From Solirubrobacteraceae bacterium (GTDB taxonomy: Bacteria; Actinomycetota; Thermoleophilia; Solirubrobacterales; Solirubrobacteraceae), in the NCBI GenBank assembly GCA_030043235.1, contig JASHYF010000261.1, positions 1-6,137 on the forward strand: a stretch of DNA of 6,137 bases. Reading direction: 5' to 3'. Below are positions 1 to 6,137 of the stretch, piece by piece. Within the stretch, counting starts at the first letter, position 1. The number at the start of each line of letters is the position of its first letter. The notes under the pieces were generated by a model. The model had not been told where the DNA came from and did not search any database. It saw nothing but the letters and a program-made list of their open reading frames with translations. Made by a program: the position numbers and the translations under genes.

Positions 1-1610
1 ATCTCGCCGTAGCGGAGCTCGGCCGCGCGCTGCAGGTCCGCTTCGCGCTCCGCGCGTTCGGCCTCCGTGCGCGCCTCCTCCAGGCGCGCCTTCAGATCGC
101 GCACGCCCTGGATCGCCTGCTTCTCCGACTGCCACTGCGCCTTCATCGCCGCGGAGCGCTCCTGCAGCTCGGCCAGCTCGCGCTCGATCGCCTCGCGGCG
201 CTCGGCGGAGGCCTCGTCGGTCTCCTTGCGCAGCGAGGTCAGCTCGATCTCCAGCTGCATCACGCGGCGGTCCACCTCGTCGATCTCCGTGGGCAGCGAG
301 TCGATCTCGATGCGCAGGCGCGAGGCGGACTCGTCGACCAGGTCGATCGCCTTGTCCGGCAGGAAGCGGTCTGAGATGTAGCGGTCGGACAGGGTGGCAG
401 CGGCGATCAGCGCACTGTCCTGGATGCGCACGCCATGGTGCACCTCGTAGCGCTCCTTCAGCCCGCGCAGGATCGCGATCGTGTCCGCCACCGACGGCTC
501 GCCCACCATCACCGGCTGGAAGCGCCGCTCGAGCGCCGCGTCCTTCTCGATGTGCTTGCGGTACTCGTCCAGCGTGGTCGCGCCCACGCAGCGCAGTTCC
601 CCGCGCGCGAGCATCGGCTTGAGCAGGTTGGCCGCGTCCACCGCGCCTTCCGCCGCGCCCGCGCCGACGATCGTGTGCAGCTCGTCGAGGAACAGGATCA
701 CGCTGCCCTGGGCCTCGGAGACCTCGCCCAGCACCGACTTCAGGCGGTCCTCGAACTCTCCCCGGTACTTCGCGCCGGCGACCAGCGCGCCGATGTCCAG
801 CGCGATCACGCGCCGCTCGCGCAGCGAGTCGGGGATGTCGCCGGAGACGATCCGCTGCGCGAGGCCCTCCACGATCGCCGTCTTGCCCACGCCCGGCTCG
901 CCGATCAGCACCGGGTTGTTCTTCGTGCGGCGCGAGAGCACCTGGATCACGCGGCGGATCTCCTCGTCGCGCCCGATCACCGGGTCGAGCTTGCCCTGCT
1001 CGGCCGCCGCCGTCAGGTCCGTGCCGAAGCGCTCGAGCGCCTCGTACTTCTCCTCCGGCGACTGGTCGGTCACGCGGTGCGAGCCGCGCACCTCCGCGAG
1101 CGCCTGCAGCAGGCGCTCGCGCGTGACGCCCACGCGGCGCAGCTCGTCCGCGGCGCGACCGCCTGCCTGCCCCCCGGCATGGGGGGTGCCCCCGGAGGGG
1201 GTGCGCTCTGAGGCGAGCGCCAGCATCAGGTGCTCGGTGGAGACGTACTGGTCCGATAGCTTGCCCGCCTCGCTCTCCGCCGCACGCAGCACCGCCAACA
1301 GCTCCGAGCCCGGCTGCGCGACCGCGTCCGCGGGCGAGGACGCTCCCGCCACGGGCAGCTCGCCGAGCGCGCGCTCGACGCCCGCGCGCAGGCCGTCCAC
1401 CTCGGTGCCGAGCTTGGCCAGCACGGGCAGCACCACGCCGCCGGGGGCGTCGGCCGCCACCTCCGAGCCGCTCCGGGTGGGCGGGCCGCTGATCAGCAGC
1501 GCCGAGAGCAGGTGCAGCGGCGTGACCTGGGGGTTGCGGCGCTCCTGCGCCAGCCGGCCGGCCGTCGCCAGCGCCTCCTGTGACTTGATGGTGAATCTGT
1601 CTGCCTGCAT
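1..1610 (-). CDS. clpB: ClpB disaggregase (AAA+ ATPase), partial, C-terminal part off the left edge
   Basis: ClpB is a hexameric cytosolic AAA+ unfoldase that extracts proteins from aggregates together with DnaK. I see 536 codons with no stop or net frameshift, about 60% of the usual length. The order is an N-terminal Clp repeat domain (residues 1 to about 175, opening [14 protein letters not shown]), then NBD1 with Walker A GEPGVGKT (residues 237-244, K243), Walker B LFLDELHT (D309, E310) and arginine fingers in LERRF (R362, R363), then the start of the charged coiled-coil middle domain (from about 440, [11 protein letters not shown]). It breaks off after ELRYGE; NBD2 is outside the window. 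The start is secure: an in-frame TAG lies only three codons upstream (1617-1619). Against E. coli ClpB as I remember it, numbering is offset by about 31 residues at both Walker motifs, explained by two extra stretches in the N-domain (about 41-58 and 135-151). It lies 202 nt after hspR, so it may have its own promoter as well as readthrough. Confidence 0.97.
   Translation of the reverse strand, partial: MQADRFTIKSQEALATAGRLAQERRNPQVTPLHLLSALLISGPPTRSGSEVAADAPGGVVLPVLAKLGTEVDGLRAGVERALGELPVAGASSPADAVAQPGSELLAVLRAAESEAGKLSDQYVSTEHLMLALASERTPSGGTPHAGGQAGGRAADELRRVGVTRERLLQALAEVRGSHRVTDQSPEEKYEALERFGTDLTAAAEQGKLDPVIGRDEEIRRVIQVLSRRTKNNPVLIGEPGVGKTAIVEGLAQRIVSGDIPDSLRERRVIALDIGALVAGAKYRGEFEDRLKSVLGEVSEAQGSVILFLDELHTIVGAGAAEGAVDAANLLKPMLARGELRCVGATTLDEYRKHIEKDAALERRFQPVMVGEPSVADTIAILRGLKERYEVHHGVRIQDSALIAAATLSDRYISDRFLPDKAIDLVDESASRLRIEIDSLPTEIDEVDRRVMQLEIELTSLRKETDEASAERREAIERELAELQERSAAMKAQWQSEKQAIQGVRDLKARLEEARTEAERAEREADLQRAAELRYGE
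1158..1208 (-). repeat. GC-rich palindromic insert inside the ClpB N-domain
   Basis: This stretch encodes residues about 135-151 of ClpB ([17 protein letters not shown]), a glycine/proline-rich segment between the helix LMLALAS and the conserved [11 protein letters not shown] helix. Most ClpB proteins have only a few residues there. The DNA is made of complementary G and C runs: CCCCCC (1170-1175) against GGGGGG (1181-1186), and CCCCC (1189-1193) against GGGGG (1196-1200). It is in frame (51 nt, 17 codons) and leaves the gene open. It looks like a small palindromic element inserted in a surface loop, but simple local slippage could also have made it. A sequencing error is unlikely because both flanking frames agree. 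Confidence 0.55.
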
Positions 1611-1621
1611 CTCGGTCTAGG

Positions 1622-1628
1622 TCCCCTT
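1622..1628 (-). promoter_or_regulatory. Shine-Dalgarno site for clpB
   Basis: On the minus strand the sequence AAGGGGA lies 11 nt before the clpB ATG at 1610. It is purine-rich and complementary to the anti-SD core, with slightly long spacing. It supports the chosen start, which the in-frame TAG between it and the ATG already fixes. Confidence 0.6.
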
Positions 1629-1654
1629 GAAGTTGGTCTGCGAAGTCGGTCTGC
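1629..1654. repeat. 13-bp tandem direct repeat in the clpB leader
   Basis: Two adjacent copies read GAAGTTGGTCTGC (1629-1641) and GAAGTCGGTCTGC (1642-1654) on the plus strand, 12 of 13 bases identical. They sit just upstream of the clpB ribosome-binding site, so they would lie in the 5' untranslated leader of any transcript starting upstream. A role in translation control or factor binding is possible but not shown. Confidence 0.6.
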
Positions 1655-1668
1655 GTTGTACGTCCCGT

Positions 1669-1697
1669 TTGAAACTCTGTATAACGATCGCTATACA
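1669..1697 (+). promoter_or_regulatory. Possible sigma-70-type promoter pointing away from clpB
   Basis: The plus strand has TTGAAA (1669-1674), a 17-nt spacer and TATACA (1692-1697), a good match to the housekeeping promoter layout. Transcription would run through the tandem repeats and antisense to hspR. The -10 hexamer is part of the inverted repeat at 1673-1702, so the match may be a by-product of that AT-rich palindrome. No comparable -35/-10 pair facing clpB was found on the minus strand. No convincing plus-strand gene lies downstream. Confidence 0.2.
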
Positions 1698-1702
1698 GAG
1701 TT
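1673..1702. promoter_or_regulatory. Perfect inverted repeat upstream of clpB, candidate operator
   Basis: The arm AACTCTGTATA (1673-1683) is exactly complementary to TATACAGAGTT (1692-1702), with an 8-nt spacer whose central six bases (CGATCG) are themselves palindromic. The site is AT-rich within very GC-rich surroundings and lies 63-92 bp upstream of the clpB start, where an operator would be expected. It does not match the HAIR element bound by HspR (CTTGAGT-N7-ACTCAAG). It is not followed by a T-run, so it is not a typical terminator. The symmetry suits a dimeric regulator; which one cannot be told from sequence. Confidence 0.55.
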
Positions 1703-1730
1703 CGCGCGGACACTCATGTCTATCGACGAC

Positions 1731-1830
1731 CGTCACGCCTTGGGCACACTCGTCACGCCTTCGGCACACTCGTCACGCCTTGGGCACACTTGTCACGCCT
1801 TCGGCACACTTGTCACGCCTTGGGCACACG
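1731..1830. repeat. Five 20-bp tandem repeats spanning the hspR stop codon
   Basis: Five head-to-tail units begin at 1731, 1751, 1771, 1791 and 1811, with plus-strand consensus YGTCACGCCTTSGGCACACT. Units 1, 3 and 5 carry TTGGGC and units 2 and 4 carry TTCGGC, so the array behaves as a 40-bp dimer repeated two and a half times. The last unit supplies the final VPKA codons and TGA stop of hspR (1813-1830), so the array probably grew by duplication from the hspR 3' end. Every unit contains a TGA on the minus strand. Because 20 is not a multiple of three, successive units place it in different frames, so any readthrough of hspR soon terminates. There are no unique spacers, so it is not a CRISPR array. 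Confidence 0.9.
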
Positions 1831-2301
1831 TTTGAACGGCGAGCGCGCGTCCCGCGCTCGCACGAGCTCGAGGCCGCCGCGGTAGGGCACGGCCAGCTCC
1901 GCGCGGAAGGAGCGGCGCACCTCCTCCAGCTCCTGCGCCAGGCGCACCTGCGCCTGCAGCGCCTCCAGCTCCATCTCCTGGATGCGCGCGTTCATGGCTG
2001 CGATCTCCTTCTCCAAGCGGAGCACGCGCTCCACGCCCGCCAGGTTCAGGCCGAGCTCCGCGGTCATCTCCTGGATGCGCCGCAGCTTGTCCACGTCCTC
2101 CTGGGAGTACAGGCGCGTGCCCTTGGGCGAGCGCTTGGGCTCGATCAGCCCGCGCGCCTCGTACATGCGCAGCGTCTGCGGGTGCATGTTCGCCAGCTCG
2201 GCCGCCACGGAGATCATGAACACGCCGCGGTCGCTGGCGACGTCGACGCGGGTCACCTGTGCGGGCCGCGGGCTGGGGGTCGAATCGCCGCGCGCCGCCA
2301 T
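1813..2301 (-). CDS. hspR: HspR, MerR-family heat-shock repressor
   Basis: HspR represses the dnaK operon, and in several actinobacteria also clpB, using DnaK as co-repressor. The 162-residue product has a short polar leader, then a MerR-type winged helix-turn-helix (about residues 27-95) with the HspR-typical ISVAAELANMHPQTLRMYEARGL and a wing around RSPKGTRLYSQEDV. A charged dimerisation helix follows (about 97-133, LEKEIAAMNARIQEMELEAL). No effector-binding cysteines are visible. It is somewhat longer than mycobacterial HspR. The ATG at 2301 overlaps the dnaJ TGA by one base (TGATG), with GGTGAGG a few bases upstream. A GTG at 2304, one codon earlier, is possible but sits too close to that purine run. 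The tight coupling places it as the last gene of the dnaK-grpE-dnaJ operon. Its last codons and stop lie within the 20-bp repeat array. Confidence 0.95.
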   Translation of the reverse strand: MAARGDSTPSPRPAQVTRVDVASDRGVFMISVAAELANMHPQTLRMYEARGLIEPKRSPKGTRLYSQEDVDKLRRIQEMTAELGLNLAGVERVLRLEKEIAAMNARIQEMELEALQAQVRLAQELEEVRRSFRAELAVPYRGGLELVRARDARSPFKRVPKA

Positions 2302-3491
2302 CACGCCTCACCCGCCTTCGCTTCCGAGGCGGATCCGGCGCCGCCCGCCCCGCCCGCTTTGGCGCCGTTCTGGAAGAGCCCCGCGCGCGGGTTGCCGCCG
2401 AACGTCTTGGAGAGCTCGTCGATCGCGCTCTCCTGCTCCTTGCTCAGCTTCTGCGGCACGTCGATCACGAAGCGGTAGTGGATGTCGCCTTTTTCTTGGC
2501 TCCCGCCCGTCCGCCCCCCACCGCCGAGCTTCGGCGGCCCCTCGCCGCGCAGGCGCTGCACGGTGCCGTGCGCCGTGCCCGGCCGCACGCGCAGCGTCTT
2601 CGTGCCGCTCAACGTGGGCACCTGCACCTCCGCGCCGCGCAGCGCCTCGGGGATGCTCAGCGGGACCTCCACCTCGAGGTTGTCGCCCTTGCGCGTGAAC
2701 AGCGGCGAGGGCGATACGTGGGTGATCAGATACAGGTCGCCGGGGGGCCCGCCGTTGTGCCCGGGCTCGCCCTTGCCGGCCAGGCGGATGCGGCTGCCGT
2801 CGCGCACGCCCGCGGGGATGTTCACGCGCAGGCGCTTGACCGTGCGCACCGCGCCGCTGCCGTGGCAGGTCGGGCACGGGTCCTCGATGATCGTGCCGGC
2901 GCCGTGGCACAGCGAGCAGGGAGTGGAGATGGAGAACATGCCCTGGCCCTGCGTCTCGATCCCGCGCCCCTCGCAGCGCGGGCACACGCTCGGGGTGGTG
3001 CCGGGCTTCGCGCCGGTTCCCCGGCAGGTGGGGCAGGTGCCGTGCATGGGCACCTGCAGCGGCACCTGCGCGCCGGAGATCGCCTGGTCGAAGGAGATCG
3101 ACACCTGCGCCTCCAGGTCGGCGCCCCTTTCCGCGCGCGGTTTCGTGCGCACGCGCCGCCCGCTGGTGGAGCCGCCGAACAGGTTCGACAGGATGTCCCC
3201 CATGGACGACGCGTCGAAGTCGAAGTTGCCAAACCCGCCGAAGCCGCCGCCGGGGCCGGCGCCCGTGGCGAACGGGCCGGAGCCGCTGTCGTACTGCTTG
3301 CGCTTCTCCGGGTCGCCGAGCACGTCGTGCGCCTGGGAGATCTCCTTGAAGCGAGCCTCCGCCTGCTTGTCGCCGGGGTTGCGGTCGGGGTGGTACTGGC
3401 GCGCGAGCTTGCGGTAGGCCTTCTTGATCTCGTCCGCGCTCGCCTTCTTGTCCACGCCGAGCGTCTTGTAGTAGTCGGGTCTCGTTGCCAT
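2301..3491 (-). CDS. dnaJ: Chaperone DnaJ (Hsp40), zinc-binding type
   Basis: DnaJ delivers clients to DnaK and stimulates its ATPase. The 396-residue protein is full length for the family. It has a J domain (residues 4-68) with the essential HPD at 34-36, a Gly/Phe-rich linker (about 71-107), and a zinc-finger region with four CxxCxGxG motifs (C153/C156, C170/C173, C192/C195, C206/C209). Two C-terminal beta domains for substrate follow (about 215-350), and a Gly/Ala-rich tail. All key residues are present. One oddity is an extra glycine-rich loop in the second C-terminal domain (about 322-334, LGGGGRTGGSQEK), where relatives usually have a short turn. The ATG at 3491 is preceded by GGAGA. 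It lies 12 nt after grpE, and its stop overlaps the hspR start. Confidence 0.97.
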   Translation of the reverse strand: MATRPDYYKTLGVDKKASADEIKKAYRKLARQYHPDRNPGDKQAEARFKEISQAHDVLGDPEKRKQYDSGSGPFATGAGPGGGFGGFGNFDFDASSMGDILSNLFGGSTSGRRVRTKPRAERGADLEAQVSISFDQAISGAQVPLQVPMHGTCPTCRGTGAKPGTTPSVCPRCEGRGIETQGQGMFSISTPCSLCHGAGTIIEDPCPTCHGSGAVRTVKRLRVNIPAGVRDGSRIRLAGKGEPGHNGGPPGDLYLITHVSPSPLFTRKGDNLEVEVPLSIPEALRGAEVQVPTLSGTKTLRVRPGTAHGTVQRLRGEGPPKLGGGGRTGGSQEKGDIHYRFVIDVPQKLSKEQESAIDELSKTFGGNPRAGLFQNGAKAGGAGGAGSASEAKAGEA

Positions 3492-3494
3492 GGT

Positions 3495-3499
3495 TCTCC
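3495..3499 (-). promoter_or_regulatory. Shine-Dalgarno site for dnaJ
   Basis: GGAGA lies in the 12-nt gap between the grpE TAG and the dnaJ ATG, three to four bases before the start. Spacing is short but usable, and it supports translation from the ATG at 3491. Confidence 0.55.
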
Positions 3500-3503
3500 G
3501 TCC

Positions 3504-4340
3504 CTAAGCCGCCACCACCACGCGCGCGGGCCTGATCACGTTCTCCCGGCAGCGGTAGCCCACCTGGTAGACCTCCACCACCGTCCCGCTCGGCCTGCCG
3601 CCGTCCTCCTGCGGCGCCGTGGCCACCGCCTCGTGCACGGCCGGGTCGAACTGCTCGCCCTCGGGTGAGAACGACTCGATCCCCACGCGCGCGAGCGCCG
3701 CGCTCAGCTCGGAGCGAACCAGCTTCACGCCCTGCAGCAGCGGGTCGCCCGAACCACCGCCTTCGGCGGCGGTGCCGAAGTCACCGATCGCGCGGTCGAG
3801 GTTGTCGAGCGCGGGCAGCAGCTCCTTGGCCAGCGCCACCATCCCTCGCTCCTGCGCGGCGGCGGCCTCCTTGGCCACGCGCTTGCGGTAGTTCTCGAAG
3901 TCCGCCTGGGTGCGCTGCGCGAGCGCCAAATACTCGTCCCGCTGGTTGGCCGTCTTCACCAGCTCATCGAGATCACCCTCGACCTCCTGGGCCTCCTCGT
4001 CCGGCTGCTGGCTGTTGGGGGTGGCGGGCGCGTGCGCATCTCCCTCGTGTGCTCTCGCACCCGATGGAGATGCTCCCGCTCCCTCCTCGGCTCCACCAGC
4101 ACCCGGGCGAGCCCGCGCGGCCTCGTCCGCTTCACGCGTGGCGGGCGACGGCGGACCATCGGTGCCGGTCTGGACGGCTGAGCTTCCCTGCTTTGGTTCG
4201 CCCTGCGCGGCACGGGGGGCGGCAGCGCCCTCGTCGGGAGCGAGAGCTCCTGACGAAGGCGCGGACGACCCATCAGCCCGCACGGAATGACCGGATGTTG
4301 CGCTGTCGGCGCCGGCGATGTGCACCTTGATCTCCGTCAT
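3504..4340 (-). CDS. grpE: GrpE nucleotide exchange factor with long disordered N-terminal arm
   Basis: GrpE releases ADP from DnaK, resetting its substrate cycle. The 278-residue product is longer than the usual 170-220. Residues about 118-278 form the conserved core: a long dimerising helix (DELVKTANQRDEYLALAQRTQADFENYRKRVAKE), the four-helix region (LAKELLPALDNLDRAI), and the beta domain with the family signature FDPAVHEAV and GTVVEVYQVGYRCRENVIRPARV. Residues 1 to about 115 are rich in Ala, Gly, Pro, Ser and acids, with no conserved motif, and are probably disordered. This arm holds two DNA palindromes of identical layout, which may account for part of its extra length. The ATG at 4340 lies 9 nt after the dnaK stop, with only a weak upstream SD (AGG), so translation is probably coupled to dnaK. 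A later in-frame start inside the arm cannot be excluded. Confidence 0.95.
   Translation of the reverse strand: MTEIKVHIAGADSATSGHSVRADGSSAPSSGALAPDEGAAAPRAAQGEPKQGSSAVQTGTDGPPSPATREADEAARARPGAGGAEEGAGASPSGARAHEGDAHAPATPNSQQPDEEAQEVEGDLDELVKTANQRDEYLALAQRTQADFENYRKRVAKEAAAAQERGMVALAKELLPALDNLDRAIGDFGTAAEGGGSGDPLLQGVKLVRSELSAALARVGIESFSPEGEQFDPAVHEAVATAPQEDGGRPSGTVVEVYQVGYRCRENVIRPARVVVAA
4036..4073. repeat. Imperfect palindrome (17-4-17) in the grpE N-terminal arm, copy 2
   Basis: The arm GCATCTCCCTCGTGTGC (4036-4052) pairs with GCACCCGATGGAGATGC (4057-4073) at 15 of 17 positions around a TCTC loop. It encodes GrpE residues about 90-102 (ASPSGARAHEGDA), which resemble the 27-39 segment encoded by the other palindrome. 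The same arm and loop lengths, and about 60% base identity with that copy, suggest one repeat family. Confidence 0.65.
4225..4262. repeat. Imperfect palindrome (17-4-17) in the grpE N-terminal arm, copy 1
   Basis: The arm GCGCCCTCGTCGGGAGC (4225-4241) pairs with GCTCCTGACGAAGGCGC (4246-4262) at 15 of 17 positions around a GAGA loop, which is TCTC on the other strand. It encodes GrpE residues about 27-39 (APSSGALAPDEGA). It shares layout, GC ends and part of its sequence with the palindrome at 4036-4073. Confidence 0.65.
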
Positions 4341-4349
4341 CGGCCGGAC

Positions 4350-6137
<1,788 letters not shown>

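Noticed and set aside
1673..1702. Rho-independent terminator after hspR
   Set aside because: The stem is AT-rich and not followed by a T-run on either strand. It sits nearer the clpB start than the hspR end.
1611..1812. HAIR operator for HspR upstream of clpB
   Set aside because: No CTTGAGT-N7-ACTCAAG match or close variant was found in the gap.
1731..1830. CRISPR array
   Set aside because: The 20-bp units abut with no unique spacers and overlap the hspR coding end.
1793..2311. Alternative 172-codon minus-strand frame over hspR
   Set aside because: It is out of frame with the MerR-type HTH and gives an Arg/Pro/Ala-rich product. It simply ends at the TGA of the next repeat unit.
435..3668. 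Long plus-strand open frames across clpB, hspR and dnaJ
   Set aside because: Their products are Arg/Ala/Ser-rich low-complexity peptides without family motifs, as expected opposite high-GC genes. The minus-strand genes carry clear conserved domains throughout.
3755..3774. GC hairpin (CACCGCC / GGCGGTG) inside grpE as an attenuator
   Set aside because: A 7-bp stem inside coding sequence at this GC content is expected by chance, and no T-run follows.

Overview
The window is a high-GC segment that reads almost entirely on the minus strand as the actinobacterial heat-shock chaperone cluster, in transcription order dnaK (N-terminus lost at the right edge), grpE, dnaJ, hspR, then clpB (C-terminal part off the left edge). 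A MerR-type HspR directly after dnaJ is the hallmark of Actinomycetota. The strong GC bias and the DnaK/HspR sequence style suggest a deep-branching group such as Thermoleophilia/Solirubrobacterales, but that placement is an inference.

Layout from right to left. 6137-4350 is DnaK, complete to its acidic C-terminus. 4340-3504 is GrpE with an unusually long disordered N-terminal arm. 3491-2301 is DnaJ with J domain, G/F region and four zinc-binding cysteine pairs. 2301-1813 is HspR, whose start overlaps the dnaJ stop by one base. The gaps in this set are 9 nt, 12 nt and -1 nt, so these four genes form a tight operon. A 202-nt gap follows, holding five 20-bp tandem repeats, a perfect 11-bp-arm inverted repeat and a 13-bp direct repeat. 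After it, ClpB starts at 1610 and runs off the window after 536 codons. No tRNA, rRNA, CRISPR array, transposase or plus-strand gene is visible.

How the genes work together. DnaK with its co-chaperone DnaJ and exchange factor GrpE refolds proteins, and ClpB disaggregates clumps together with DnaK. HspR is the known repressor of such operons and uses DnaK as co-repressor. The canonical HspR operator (HAIR) would be expected upstream of dnaK, outside the window, and none is visible in front of clpB.

The most notable observations are structural. (1) At the right edge DnaK reads as an impossible order: the [15 protein letters not shown] segment, normally near residue 150, is joined in frame to AVTNPQNT, normally near residue 58. 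This is either an assembly chimera or a rearranged gene, and the dnaK 5' end should not be trusted. (2) A 5 x 20-bp array contains the last codons and stop of hspR. (3) A strong palindrome lies upstream of clpB. (4) Two palindromes with the same 17-4-17 layout lie in the GrpE arm, and a GC-rich palindromic insert lies in the ClpB N-domain. Together these look like small dispersed elements tolerated in flexible protein regions. No wholly new gene system is evident.
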